Shown here: positions 15,305 to 24,706 of the stretch, one piece after another
Numbering within the stretch: position 1 is the first letter of the stretch
How the letters are laid out: the number at the start of each line of letters is the position of its first letter
Assembly: GCF_009467805.1 (NCBI RefSeq)
Contig: NZ_WIAY01000002.1
Coordinates: forward strand, 248,001-312,000
Reading direction: 5' to 3'
DNA: 64,000 bases
Source: Stenotrophomonas nematodicola
Lineage (GTDB): Bacteria > Pseudomonadota > Gammaproteobacteria > Xanthomonadales > Xanthomonadaceae
Program-made: the position numbers and the translations under genes
Notes under the pieces: model-generated
Databases searched by the model: none
The model's input: the letters and a program-made list of their open reading frames with translations, nothing else
Told to the model about the DNA's origin: nothing

Positions 15305-17961
15305 GGCTGCGGCTCCACGGTGGATTCCGGCGCACGCGGCGGCGCCGGTGCCAGGTAACCCACGACCGTGCACAGCAGGCCGTAGGCGATGAACGAGGCG
15401 ATGCCAAGCAGGTTGCCCAGGTGCTGGCGATCGATCAGGACCAGCTTGGCCAACACCACGCCCATCAGCACCGCGCCCACCAGCCACAGCAGGCGCTGGC
15501 CGCGCCGCGACCCCCAGACCCAGCTGATCACACCGAGCACGCTCCAGACCACGGTCAGGCTGGTCTGGGCCAGGGTCGACGACCACAGCGCCCGGTTCCA
15601 CGGCACCGCGCCCCAGTGATGGACGGTGTGCAGCGTCGTGCTGGTCAGCAGGATGAAGCCGGCGATCGCCAGAAGCGGCACGCGCCAGCCGGCAGCGCCC
15701 GCCGGGGCGGCCGGTGACCACACCCAGCGCGCCAGCAGCACCAGCACGGCCATCTGAGCCAGCTCCATCGGATTGAGCAGCGGCAGCCACGGCAGCGGAC
15801 GCGGGTCGCCAGCCAGCCACACGCTCACCCCCCATCCCAGCGCCAACACACCGAACCAGGTGCCCTGCAACGCCGGACGCGCAACGTCGAAGCGCTCGCC
15901 CAGTGGCAGCGACAGCCAGCGCCAGCGCTGCAACGACATGGCCACCACCACCAGCCAGGGCAGCATCGCCAGTGCGGCGGTCCAGCCCGGCGCCAGGGCG
16001 AAGCGGTCGGCCAGCCAGCCGGCCAGCAGGGTCAGCACGCTGGGCCACAGCATCCACCACACGAACTGGGCGGCCAGCGCAGTGCGGTCCTGCGCGCCAC
16101 GCAGGCACCACAGCCCGCGTACGCCGAGCAGCGCGAACGCCGCCCAGGCCCAGGCACCGTGGCCGGCGAACGGCTGGTCGTGCACCGCCGCCTGCCACAG
16201 CGCCAGCGGGAAGGCGGCCAGCAGCATCGCCAGCGTGGTCAGCACCAGCGCACGTGCCGGCCCGCGCCGGTGCGCCTCGGCGGCCCCCCATGCGGTCACC
16301 GCAACGGCAACCAGCAGCGCGTCCGGACGGCTGTCATGGGCAACGAAGCGGACGATCTCGTGGCTCGCACTGCCGAGCCACCACAGCAGGCCCCACAGGT
16401 AATAGACGATGGCCGGCGCATCGTGGCCGGCGCGCCGGTAGCTGAAGGCAGAGGCGAACCCGGCCAGCGCCAGCAGCAGGCCGCTCATGAAGGTGGGATT
16501 GGCGATCGCGGTGGCGTCGAGGTGCCAGTAATCGGCGCCGACCACGAAGCCGAACGCGGCGCCGAGCTGCAGCAGTGCCCCGGCAATCTGCGGCAACCAG
16601 CGCTGCTGGCGCAGGCCCAGCCACGCCAGCGCGGCGCCCTCCAGCGCGAAGACGCTGGCCGTGGCGCGTGCGGACAGGGCCAGCGGCACCGCCAGGGTGG
16701 CAAAGCCCACCGCCAGCACCGCATGCGACTGGCCCAGCGCGGCGTAGCGCGGGCGCCGGATCAACGCCCACGCCAGGCCCGCATAGACGGCCGCCAGCCC
16801 GAGCGCGCACAGCGCCAAGGCCAGACGGTTGTCGTGCAGCATGCCGGCCTGCAGCGAGAAGGCGATCAGCGGCGTGCCGAACACCAGGCTGCCATCGACC
16901 AGATCACGCTTCTCCGCCGGTTGCCGGCGGGCATACAGGATCGGGATGGCCAGGTAGAACGCGAAGAACAGCAGCAGGAACGGCTCGGTGCTGACGAACT
17001 TGTCCGGCGCGTACTGCAGCACGCCCCAGGCGGTCCCGATGCCGAAGGTGAACGCGAAGCCAAGCAGGTTCAGCGCGCGCCACGGCCGCCACCAGGCGAT
17101 CGCCAGGATGGCCGTGTTGAGCACGGCATAGTAGGAGAACAGCGCAACGTGGTTGCCGCTGCCGGTGGACAGCCAGATCGGCGCCATGAACCCGGCCAGG
17201 ATGCCCAGGACCGCCAATGTGCGCGAGTTCTGCACCACCGCCAGCACACCCATGCCGGCGATCAGCAGCACGCTCATGACGAACGCCGGCAGCGGATCGA
17301 TCAGGTCGTAGCGTTTGAACGCGGCGAAGATCGTCAGCAGCAGGATGCCGATCGCCCCGCCCTGCAGGGCCAGCGCGAACAGCCGCCGACGGTCGCGCTG
17401 CAGCCAGCCGAACACCAGGCCGGCGAGTGCGCCGACGGCGATGCCGGCCAGGCGCATCTCGATCGGCGGATTCAGCCAGCCCTGGTCGCTGACGTACTTG
17501 AGCAGCGCGGCCACGCCGGCCAGCAGCACCAGCATGCCGATCTTGACCGGCACGTTGCCTTCGGTGAACCAGCGTTTGACCGCCGCCAGCGCACGTTCGG
17601 CCAGGTCCGGCCGATGCTCGTGGGGCTCCGGCTCGACCGGGCGGACGGGGGATGGCGTGGACACCCGGGCCGCCGCCTGCGGCAACGGCGGCGGCGCGGC
17701 GACCTGCGGCGGTGGCGGGGCTGCGACGGCCGACGGCCGCTCGACCCGCACCGGTTCGACCGCACGCGGCGGGGCAACGGGCGCCGCAACGGGCGCCGGC
17801 ACGGCAATCTCCGGCGCTGCGGGCCGTCCCTGGGCATCGACCTGAGCGGCTTCCAGCGCGGCCACGCGCCGGCGCAGCCCGGCGATCATCACCAGCGCGA
17901 CCACCAGCAGCACGGGCACCAGCAGCACCGCCAGTCCCAGCAGGACAATCAGAGCTTCCAT
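15301..17961 (-). CDS. DUF2339 polytopic membrane protein
   Basis: An 886-aa integral membrane protein. An N-terminal helix (MEALIVLLGLAVLLVPVLLV) is followed by a short coiled stretch and a ~65-residue Pro/Ala/Val-rich linker. The linker leads to an amphipathic segment (ERALAAVKRWFTEGNVPVKIG) and then more than twenty hydrophobic helices. The segment WFTEGNVPVKIGMLVLLAG and the Pro-rich linker are typical of DUF2339 (YbgE-like predicted membrane) proteins. Function is unknown. It is coupled to the downstream DUF3999 gene, and the pair sits between gapA and pgk on the same strand. The 166-bp gap before gapA contains the gapA terminator. Confidence 0.85.
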   Translation of the reverse strand: MEALIVLLGLAVLLVPVLLVVALVMIAGLRRRVAALEAAQVDAQGRPAAPEIAVPAPVAAPVAPPRAVEPVRVERPSAVAAPPPPQVAAPPPLPQAAARVSTPSPVRPVEPEPHEHRPDLAERALAAVKRWFTEGNVPVKIGMLVLLAGVAALLKYVSDQGWLNPPIEMRLAGIAVGALAGLVFGWLQRDRRRLFALALQGGAIGILLLTIFAAFKRYDLIDPLPAFVMSVLLIAGMGVLAVVQNSRTLAVLGILAGFMAPIWLSTGSGNHVALFSYYAVLNTAILAIAWWRPWRALNLLGFAFTFGIGTAWGVLQYAPDKFVSTEPFLLLFFAFYLAIPILYARRQPAEKRDLVDGSLVFGTPLIAFSLQAGMLHDNRLALALCALGLAAVYAGLAWALIRRPRYAALGQSHAVLAVGFATLAVPLALSARATASVFALEGAALAWLGLRQQRWLPQIAGALLQLGAAFGFVVGADYWHLDATAIANPTFMSGLLLALAGFASAFSYRRAGHDAPAIVYYLWGLLWWLGSASHEIVRFVAHDSRPDALLVAVAVTAWGAAEAHRRGPARALVLTTLAMLLAAFPLALWQAAVHDQPFAGHGAWAWAAFALLGVRGLWCLRGAQDRTALAAQFVWWMLWPSVLTLLAGWLADRFALAPGWTAALAMLPWLVVVAMSLQRWRWLSLPLGERFDVARPALQGTWFGVLALGWGVSVWLAGDPRPLPWLPLLNPMELAQMAVLVLLARWVWSPAAPAGAAGWRVPLLAIAGFILLTSTTLHTVHHWGAVPWNRALWSSTLAQTSLTVVWSVLGVISWVWGSRRGQRLLWLVGAVLMGVVLAKLVLIDRQHLGNLLGIASFIAYGLLCTVVGYLAPAPPRAPESTVEPQP

Positions 17962-18074
17962 TCCATCAGATCCTTATCGGCAAAGCCGCGGCCGCGCGCC
18001 TGGACGCGCATCCACGGTACGCGGCCATGCTAATGGATCGCGGCGGCGGGCAGCGCGATGCGGTTCCCAAACGC

Positions 18075-18101
18075 ACGAACCCCGGCAGTGCCGGGGTTCG
18101 T
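18075..18101 (-). terminator. Hairpin terminator after gapA
   Basis: A 12-bp perfect stem, ACGAACCCCGGC / GCCGGGGTTCGT, with loop AGT lies about 26 bases past the gapA stop. It is followed on the minus strand by GCGTTTGGG, so the T-run is short. Confidence 0.75.
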
Positions 18102-18127
18102 GGGTACAGCGGGAAGGCGCGGCGCGA

Positions 18128-19183
<1,056 letters not shown>

Positions 19184-19258
19184 TCATTCTAGCAGGGCCG
19201 GACCGGCCCGTTTCCGGCCCCGGCCGGAGGTAAACGGTTACACACCGCGAACCGGGGA

Positions 19259-19272
19259 TTGATCAGAATCAA
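19259..19272 (+). promoter_or_regulatory. FNR/Anr-type binding site upstream of ompW
   Basis: TTGATCAGAATCAA matches the FNR/Anr consensus TTGAT-N4-ATCAA exactly. Its centre is about 72 bases before the ompW start codon, leaving room for a class II promoter with transcription starting near 19307. OmpW/OprG genes are known FNR/ANR targets in E. coli and Pseudomonas. Activation of ompW at low oxygen is therefore the simplest reading. An effect on the divergent gapA is possible. Confidence 0.8.
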
Positions 19273-19337
19273 GGCGCCGGCGGGCACGGAGGGGAACACT
19301 GGCCCCACTCCATTCCACCCCGCAACGAGACACCCTC

Positions 19338-19967
19338 ATGCGCAAGACCGCCCCCCTCCTGCTGTCCAGCCTGGCCGCCGCCCTGGCGCTGGCCGCCGCC
19401 CCCGCAATGGCCCAGTCCAAGGGCGACTGGACGATCGGTGCCGGCGTGCACCAGGTCGCCCCGAAGTCGAACAACGGCGCACTGGCCGGCGGAACGCTGA
19501 AGGTCGACGTCGACAACGACATCAAGCCGACCATCACCGGCGAATACTTCATCGCCGACAACCTGGGCATCGAGGTGCTGGCCGCGCTGCCGTTCAAGCA
19601 CGACATCAACATCGCCGGCCTGGGCCGCGTGGGCAGCACCAAGCACCTGCCGCCGGTGGTCTCGCTGCAGTACCACTTCAACAGCAAGGGCAAGGTCTCG
19701 CCGTTCGTCGGCGCCGGCCTGAACTACACCACCTTCTTCAGCGAGGAAACCGGCGGCGCGCTGGCCGGCAGCTCGCTGAAGCTGGACGACTCCTGGGGCC
19801 TGGCCGCGCACGCCGGCGTGGACTTCGCGGTCAGCGACAAGGGCTCGCTGCGTGTGGATGTGCGCTGGATCGACATCGACACCGGGGTCAAGCTCGATGG
19901 CGAGAAGATCGGCACCGTCAACATCGACCCGCTGGCCTACGGCGTGTCCTACGTATTCAAGTTCTGA
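19338..19967 (+). CDS. ompW: OmpW-family outer-membrane protein
   Basis: A 209-aa small beta-barrel porin-like protein. The signal peptide MRKTAPLLLSSLAAALALAA ends at APAMA-Q. The mature part has typical OmpW text: KPTITGEYFIADNLGIEVLAALPFKHD split over strands, LGRVGSTKHLPPVVSLQYHF, and PFVGAGLNYTTFF. It ends in the outer-membrane terminal VSYVFKF. The family forms an eight-stranded barrel with a hydrophobic channel, tied to small hydrophobic solutes and stress. It stands alone, between an FNR/Anr-type site and a strong terminator, so it is a monocistronic, probably oxygen-regulated gene. Confidence 0.95.
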   Translation: MRKTAPLLLSSLAAALALAAAPAMAQSKGDWTIGAGVHQVAPKSNNGALAGGTLKVDVDNDIKPTITGEYFIADNLGIEVLAALPFKHDINIAGLGRVGSTKHLPPVVSLQYHFNSKGKVSPFVGAGLNYTTFFSEETGGALAGSSLKLDDSWGLAAHAGVDFAVSDKGSLRVDVRWIDIDTGVKLDGEKIGTVNIDPLAYGVSYVFKF

Positions 19968-20016
19968 TCGGCGGATCGGAACCCCACCGCGCAACACCCC
20001 TCGCAGCAAAGCGCTT

Positions 20017-20045
20017 TCCCCGGCTCCGGCCGGGGATTTTTTTAT
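20017..20045 (+). terminator. Rho-independent terminator of ompW
   Basis: An 8-bp stem, TCCCCGGC / GCCGGGGA, with loop TCCG is followed by a T7 run (20037-20043). It lies 50 bases past the ompW stop. Confidence 0.92.
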
Positions 20046-20074
20046 CTGCCGGGTTCCCCCGTCGCCGCAGCCCC

Positions 20075-20098
20075 GTAGAGCCGGGTTCTACCCGGCTG
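20075..20098 (+). repeat. GTAG-headed palindromic element (SMAG/REP type)
   Basis: GTAG at 20075-20078 is followed at once by the hairpin AGCCGGG-TTCTA-CCCGGCT. This is the layout of the Stenotrophomonas maltophilia GTAG (SMAG) REP elements. It lies between the ompW terminator and the racemase gene. This is the clearest genus-level marker in the window. Confidence 0.75.
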
Positions 20099-20128
20099 CC
20101 GTCCAGCGCGGCAGCCCCGCAGCCCCCG

Positions 20129-20824
20129 TCAGTCCAGCAGGTGACGCCCTGCCGCCTGCGCGTGCAGCGCGGCGGTGTCGAACAGTGGCACCGTGGCGTC
20201 CTCGTCGGTGACCAGCAGCATGATTTCGGTACAGCCCAGGATGATGGCCTGCGCGCCCCGCTCCACCAGCCGCTGCATCACCCCACGATAGGCGTCGCGC
20301 GATGCCGGCAGGACCCGGCCCTGTACCAGCTCGTCGTAAATGATCCGGTGGACCACGGCGCGGTCGTCCGCCTCGGGCACAAGCACCTCCAGACCGAAGC
20401 GTTCGGCCAGCCGTACGCGATAGAAGTCCTGCTCCATCGTGAACGCGGTGCCGAGCAGCCCAACCCGCTGCAGGCCCGCCGCCTGGATCAGCGCGCCCAC
20501 CGGATCGGCGATATGCAGCAGCGGCACGCCGATGGCCGCCTGTACCGCATCGGCCATGAGGTGCATGGTGTTGGTGCAGATCACGATGGCGGTCGCACCT
20601 GCCGCTTCCAGACGACGCGCCACGTCGACCATCGCGCGGGTGGCCGCTGCCCAGTCACCGGCCCGCTGCAGCGCCTCGATGTCGGCGAAATCGAACGACC
20701 ACATCAGCAGGCGCGCCGAATGCATTCCGCCCTGGGCGTCGCGCACCTGCTCGTTGATCATCCGGTAGTAGTGCGCCGAGCTTTCCCAGCTCATGCCACC
20801 GATCAAGCCCAGGACCTTCTGCAC
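20129..20824 (-). CDS. Aspartate/glutamate racemase family protein
   Basis: A 231-aa cofactor-independent amino-acid racemase-like protein. It begins MQKVLGLIGGMSWESSAHYY, a hallmark of the YgeA/aspartate racemase branch. The two catalytic cysteines are in VICTNTMHL and ILGCTEIMLL. Length fits the family (~230 aa). It likely interconverts L- and D-forms of aspartate or a related amino acid in the cytoplasm; broad-specificity racemases occur in this branch, so the substrate is not fixed. It is transcribed away from the S1/P1 nuclease gene across a 106-bp gap and appears monocistronic. Confidence 0.85.
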   Translation of the reverse strand: MQKVLGLIGGMSWESSAHYYRMINEQVRDAQGGMHSARLLMWSFDFADIEALQRAGDWAAATRAMVDVARRLEAAGATAIVICTNTMHLMADAVQAAIGVPLLHIADPVGALIQAAGLQRVGLLGTAFTMEQDFYRVRLAERFGLEVLVPEADDRAVVHRIIYDELVQGRVLPASRDAYRGVMQRLVERGAQAIILGCTEIMLLVTDEDATVPLFDTAALHAQAAGRHLLD

Positions 20825-20930
20825 CGCTGCCGCTCCCGTGGTTGGCCAGCGCCCAGCCTACCCGCCCTGACGGCCGGCCGGCCAGATCCGGGCAAACCCG
20901 GCGGTGGACGCGCCCGCTAGAATGCAGCCG

Positions 20931-21746
20931 ATGAACATCGCCTCCCTGCTTCCGGCCGCCGCCCTCGCGCTGGCCCTCACCGCCGTTTCCACCGATGCCC
21001 TCGCCTGGGGCGCACAAGGCCATCGCCTTGTCGCCCGCGTCGCCGAAGTCCGCCTCACCCCGCAGGCCAAGGCGCAGGTCGACCGTCTGCTGGCCGGCGA
21101 GCCCGACCCGACCCTGCACGCCATCGCCCCCTGGGCCGATGAACTGCGCGCCAAAGACCCCGGCCTGGGCCGCCGTTCGGCGCGCTGGCACTACGTCAAC
21201 ATCGGTGAAGACGATTGCCGCTACGCCGTGCAGAAGCACTGCAAGGGCGGCAACTGCGTGGTCGAGGCACTGAAGGCGCAGACCGCCATCCTTGCCGACC
21301 GCACCCGTCCCGATGCCGAGCGCGCGCAGGCGCTGAAATTCGTTGTGCATTTCGCCGGCGACATCCATCAGCCGATGCATGCCGGCTACGGGCACGACAA
21401 GGGCGGCAACGACTTCCAGGTGCAGTTCAACAACCGTGGTACCAACCTGCACTCGCTGTGGGACAGCGGCATGCTCAATGCGCTGAAGCTGGACGATGAC
21501 CAGTATCTGGCGCGCCTGATGGCACTGCCCGCGCCGAAGGTGGACAAGCGCTCGAAGATCGACCGCGACGCCGTGCAATGGGCCCAAGCCAGCTGCCGCA
21601 TCGCCATTGCACCCGGCGTTTACCCGGACAGGCGTACGCTTCCCACGTCGTATGCCGCGACCTACCGCCCGGTCGCCGAGCGTGAGCTGCGCCTGGCCGG
21701 CGAGCGCCTGGCCGTGCTGCTCAATGACACGTTGGGCAAACGCTGA
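20931..21746 (+). CDS. S1/P1-type nuclease, exported
   Basis: A 271-aa tri-zinc single-strand nuclease/3'-nucleotidase homologue. The ATG at 20931 gives a signal peptide (MNIASLLPAAALALALTAVS..DALA). Cleavage leaves Trp as residue 1 (WGAQGHR), as this family requires because the N-terminal Trp binds zinc. All nine zinc ligands can be placed by eye: W1 and H6; D in PWADEL and H in WHYVNI; H, D and H in HFAGDIHQPMH; H and D in LHSLWDSG. A functional secreted or periplasmic nuclease is therefore expected, and related S. maltophilia enzymes are known. The MBL gene begins 10 bases after its stop, suggesting an operon. Confidence 0.92.
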   Translation: MNIASLLPAAALALALTAVSTDALAWGAQGHRLVARVAEVRLTPQAKAQVDRLLAGEPDPTLHAIAPWADELRAKDPGLGRRSARWHYVNIGEDDCRYAVQKHCKGGNCVVEALKAQTAILADRTRPDAERAQALKFVVHFAGDIHQPMHAGYGHDKGGNDFQVQFNNRGTNLHSLWDSGMLNALKLDDDQYLARLMALPAPKVDKRSKIDRDAVQWAQASCRIAIAPGVYPDRRTLPTSYAATYRPVAERELRLAGERLAVLLNDTLGKR

Positions 21747-21755
21747 GGCACCCCC

Positions 21756-22568
21756 ATGACACCGCACGTCGCCAGCTTCTTCCATCCGGACAGCCACACC
21801 TTCAGCTACGTGGTGCACGACCCGGCGACGCGGCAGGCCGCCGTGATCGATCCGGTGCTGGATTACGATCCGGACACCGACGCGCTCGGTGCCGGGCCGC
21901 TGCAGCCGCTGCTTGCACATGTGCGCGAGCACGGCCTGCAGGTGCGCTGGCTGTTGGAAACCCACGCCCATGCCGACCACATCAGCGCCGGCCGCTGGCT
22001 CAAACCGCATTGGCCACAGGCCACGCTGGCGATGGGCCAGGGCATCGTGCAGGTGCAGCGAACGTTCGCCCCACGCTATGCGCTGGACGTGCCGACCGAC
22101 GGCTCGCAGTTCGACCATCTGTTCGCCGATGGCGAGCGCTTCGCGCTCGGTGACATCGCCGCCGAGGTCATCGCGGTGCCGGGCCATACCAGCGACAGCG
22201 TGGCCTACCGCATCGGCGATGCGCTGTTCACCGGCGATTCGCTGTTCATGCCCGATGGCGGCACGGCACGCTGTGATTTCCCGGGCGGCGACGCCGCCCA
22301 GTTGTACCGTTCCATCCAGCGGCTGCTCGCCCTGCCCGATGCCACCCGCGTGTTCATCTGCCACGACTACGGCCCGGGTGGGCGCGAGGTCGCCAATGAA
22401 ACCACCATCGGCGACCAGCGCGCGTGCAACATCCACCTGCGCGACAGTGTCAGCCTGGCCGAGTTCGTCGCCACCCGACAGGCCCGCGATGCGACGCTGG
22501 CCGAGCCGAAGCTGATGCATCCGTCAGTGAAGGCGAACCTGCAGGGCGGCCCGCAACGCGCCACCTGA
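21756..22568 (+). CDS. MBL-fold metallohydrolase, persulfide dioxygenase-like
   Basis: A 270-aa metallo-beta-lactamase-fold protein. The metal motif reads THAHADHIS (HxHxDH), and further ligands occur in VPGHTSD and the terminal ICHDY. The GDSLFMPDGGTARCDFPGGD segment resembles ETHE1/Blh persulfide dioxygenases rather than glyoxalase II or beta-lactamases. Such enzymes oxidise glutathione persulfide to sulfite during sulfide detoxification. No rhodanese or BigR-like regulator is adjacent, so the sulfur role is inferred from motifs only. It follows the nuclease gene by 10 bases and ends 19 bases before the convergent lipoprotein gene, with no room for a separate terminator. Confidence 0.8.
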   Translation: MTPHVASFFHPDSHTFSYVVHDPATRQAAVIDPVLDYDPDTDALGAGPLQPLLAHVREHGLQVRWLLETHAHADHISAGRWLKPHWPQATLAMGQGIVQVQRTFAPRYALDVPTDGSQFDHLFADGERFALGDIAAEVIAVPGHTSDSVAYRIGDALFTGDSLFMPDGGTARCDFPGGDAAQLYRSIQRLLALPDATRVFICHDYGPGGREVANETTIGDQRACNIHLRDSVSLAEFVATRQARDATLAEPKLMHPSVKANLQGGPQRAT

Positions 22569-22587
22569 GCCCTGCCGCTGCCGGCGC

Positions 22588-23160
22588 TCAACGACGCTGG
22601 CGGCGAACCGTGTGCTGTCCGTTCACGATCTCGAAGGTGAACGCGTAGAGCAGGCTGACCGGCACCGGCTCGATGCGCTCGGCCCCTGTGCAATCGCCCC
22701 GATCACTCGGCACCTGGCCGGCGGGATAGTGGCACACCGCTGCGGGCGAGTAGCGCCACTGCGCCACCGCCGCCTGCGCGGCGTCCAGCAGGGGCGTGTT
22801 CTCTGCCGCGGTGGCGGCATTGCACGACTCGCGATCGGTCAGCGGCAGGCTGCGTTCCACCCGGCCCTCGGCATCCACCACCACCTGCAGGCAGATCGTG
22901 GTCGGCGCGAGTGCTCGGCGCGGATCGCGGTCGCCGACCACCGGATCGGGCGCGGCATAGAGCTGCGGCATGCGGTAGCCTTCGCTTGCCTTCAGCGTGT
23001 ACGGCTGCACCTGCCCGGCCCCCCCGTCGGCGCCGTCCACGTTCAGCCGCTGATGATCCACGTTTTCCCTGCGGGTATCGACGGTGGTGAGCTGGTCGTG
23101 ACCGGCGCAGCCGCCGGTCACCAGCACCGACACCAGCAGCGGTGCCAGGGCATGCCTCAT
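22588..23160 (-). CDS. Lipoprotein with TonB-C-like domain, in the blaI/blaR1 operon
   Basis: A 190-aa protein starting at the ATG 23158-23160, which overlaps the BlaR1-like stop (ATGA). The N-terminus MRHALAPLLVSVLVTGGC is a lipoprotein signal with Cys18. The C-terminal ~100 residues look like an energy-transducer TonB C-terminal fold (ICLQVVVDAEGRVERSLPL, then LLDAAQAAVAQWRYSPA). The domain also contains extra cysteines (ESC, VCHY, GDC) that could form disulfides in the periplasm. It is coupled to a membrane peptidase that itself ends in a TonB-C domain, suggesting both sense or handle envelope ligands together. Function unknown. Confidence 0.7.
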   Translation of the reverse strand: MRHALAPLLVSVLVTGGCAGHDQLTTVDTRRENVDHQRLNVDGADGGAGQVQPYTLKASEGYRMPQLYAAPDPVVGDRDPRRALAPTTICLQVVVDAEGRVERSLPLTDRESCNAATAAENTPLLDAAQAAVAQWRYSPAAVCHYPAGQVPSDRGDCTGAERIEPVPVSLLYAFTFEIVNGQHTVRRQRR

Positions 23161-24338
23161 TGGCCAGGGCCGGTGTCGTCGAGCTTGAACGACATCGGTA
23201 TCTTCAGCGCCGTGGCAACCGCCTTGCCGTCCCGGAGCGCCGGTTCGAAGGTCCACTGCTTCGCCGCGGCGATGGAGGCCGCATCGAACACGCCGGCCGG
23301 CGTCGACGTCAACACCCGGATGTCGCCGGTCCTGCCCTGCGCATCCACTTCCACACGCAGCAGCACCTCGCCCGACACGCCCTGTTCGAACGCGCTGCGC
23401 GGATACTGCGGCGCTGCCATCTCCTTCGGCTTGGCATTCACCTGCACTGGTGCGGCACCGGTACCCTGCCCGGCCCATGCGATCCCGCCAAGTCCCACGC
23501 ACAACCCCACCACCAGTACCTGCCCGGACAACCACGGCAACGCCTTCCGTTTGTGCTGCTTCAGCATGGCAATACGCTCCTTCAACATGGGTTGGCTGCG
23601 CCAGTGGCATGCCATCGGCGCAACCGGGTGGGCCAACTGCGCCTTCAACAGCGCGTTGGCATAAAGACGGCGCAGGGCCGGATGCGGATCGACCGTGCGC
23701 GCGTCGCAGGCCAGTTCCTGGTCGCGCAGCAGGCGGCGCACGGTCCACGGCAGCAGCGGATGGAACCAGAACACGCAGCGCAGTACCGCCAGCGCCGCAT
23801 TGGCCCACGGATCGCCATGCCGCCGGTGGCTGTGTTCGTGGCGCAGGATCAGGTCCTGTTCGGCCGGGCTGAAGCGCTGTTCGAAATCCGGGCCGACCAC
23901 CACGCGCGGCCGCCACAGGCCCACCAGCGCCGGCAGACCGGGATCGCCCTGCGCCTGCCAGCTGCCATCGACACGCGGCTGCAGGCGGCCGAGCGCCCGT
24001 TCGAAGCGGCGCTGCGCACGCCAGCTGGCCGTGGCCATCGCCAGCGCACCGGCCAGCCACGCGGCAAACAGCAGCAATGGCCACACCGGCGTATCGGCGG
24101 ACATATCCGGTGCGCGCAGCGCGGCCGCCACCCCCTTCACCGGCGCGGACCCGGTGATCGGGAGGTTCGGCAACGGCAGGTACGGCACCACCAGCAGCAT
24201 CGGCAGCAGCCACCAGCCGCGGTACGCCAGCGCCGCGCCGCCCAGCCTCAGCAGCACCGGCCGTATCGCGGCCAGCACCAGCACGGCCACCGACAGCCAC
24301 ACGCTGGCCTGCAACAGTGCGTTGAGCAGCTCAGTCAT
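23157..24338 (-). CDS. BlaR1/MecR1-type M56 membrane peptidase fused to a TonB C-terminal domain
   Basis: A 393-aa sensor-protease homologue. Four transmembrane segments frame an M56 peptidase domain with the zinc motif HEHSH in ILRHEHSHRRHGD and the downstream ELACDA motif. In place of a penicillin-binding sensor domain, the periplasmic C-terminus is a TonB-C-like domain (YPRSAFEQGVSGEVLLRVEVDA..). In BlaR1/MecR1 systems the peptidase cleaves the BlaI repressor after a signal. Here the upstream blaI-like gene overlaps this gene by 8 bases, so the pair is a regulatory unit, but the signal is unlikely to be a beta-lactam sensed by a PBP-like domain. No beta-lactamase gene is adjacent. Confidence 0.85.
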   Translation of the reverse strand: MTELLNALLQASVWLSVAVLVLAAIRPVLLRLGGAALAYRGWWLLPMLLVVPYLPLPNLPITGSAPVKGVAAALRAPDMSADTPVWPLLLFAAWLAGALAMATASWRAQRRFERALGRLQPRVDGSWQAQGDPGLPALVGLWRPRVVVGPDFEQRFSPAEQDLILRHEHSHRRHGDPWANAALAVLRCVFWFHPLLPWTVRRLLRDQELACDARTVDPHPALRRLYANALLKAQLAHPVAPMACHWRSQPMLKERIAMLKQHKRKALPWLSGQVLVVGLCVGLGGIAWAGQGTGAAPVQVNAKPKEMAAPQYPRSAFEQGVSGEVLLRVEVDAQGRTGDIRVLTSTPAGVFDAASIAAAKQWTFEPALRDGKAVATALKIPMSFKLDDTGPGQ

Positions 24339-24699
24339 GGTCCAGCTCCTGGATCAGCTTCCTGAGGTCGGCGATGTCCTGCGCGCTCAGCTCGCCACGC
24401 TGGCTGAAGTGCGCCACCAGCGGCGCCACGCGCCCGTCGAACACACGCCCGAGAAAGCCCTCGCTCTGCTCGGCCACCCACGCCTGCCGCTGCAGCACGG
24501 GCGAGTAGCGATAGCGGCGGCCGTCGCGGCTGGCACTGATGGCCCCCTTGGTCAGCAGGCGATTGAGCAGCGTCTTGATGGTGGGCTCGGCCCAGTCGCG
24601 ATCGGCCAGGGCGGCCACCACCTCGTCGGCGCCCAGCGGATGGTTGCGCCACAACACGTCCATTACCACGGCTTCGGCTTCGCTGATCTGGCTCATCAT
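24331..24699 (-). CDS. blaI: BlaI/MecI/CopY-family transcriptional repressor
   Basis: A 122-aa winged-helix repressor (MMSQISEAEAVVMDVLWRNHP...). The recognition region TIKTLLNRLLTKGAIS is followed by the RDGRRYRYSPVL wing, both typical of BlaI. The C-terminal helices are for dimerisation. Two adjacent ATGs (24697-24699 and 24694-24696) could start it; GGAT lies 4 or 7 bases upstream respectively. Just upstream is a perfect dyad, CGTAATCG-N6-CGATTACG, plus a third half-site, which is presumably its own operator and gives autorepression. Proteolysis by the downstream M56 peptidase would derepress the operon. The target genes beyond this operon are not visible. Confidence 0.9.
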   Translation of the reverse strand: MMSQISEAEAVVMDVLWRNHPLGADEVVAALADRDWAEPTIKTLLNRLLTKGAISASRDGRRYRYSPVLQRQAWVAEQSEGFLGRVFDGRVAPLVAHFSQRGELSAQDIADLRKLIQELDHD

Positions 24700-24706
24700 T
24701 TACATC

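Noticed and set aside
13952..16291. DUF3999 frame extended upstream to give a 779-codon protein
   Set aside because: The added part lies inside the DUF2339 gene and has no family resemblance. The GTG at 15304 overlapping the DUF2339 stop gives a proper signal peptide.
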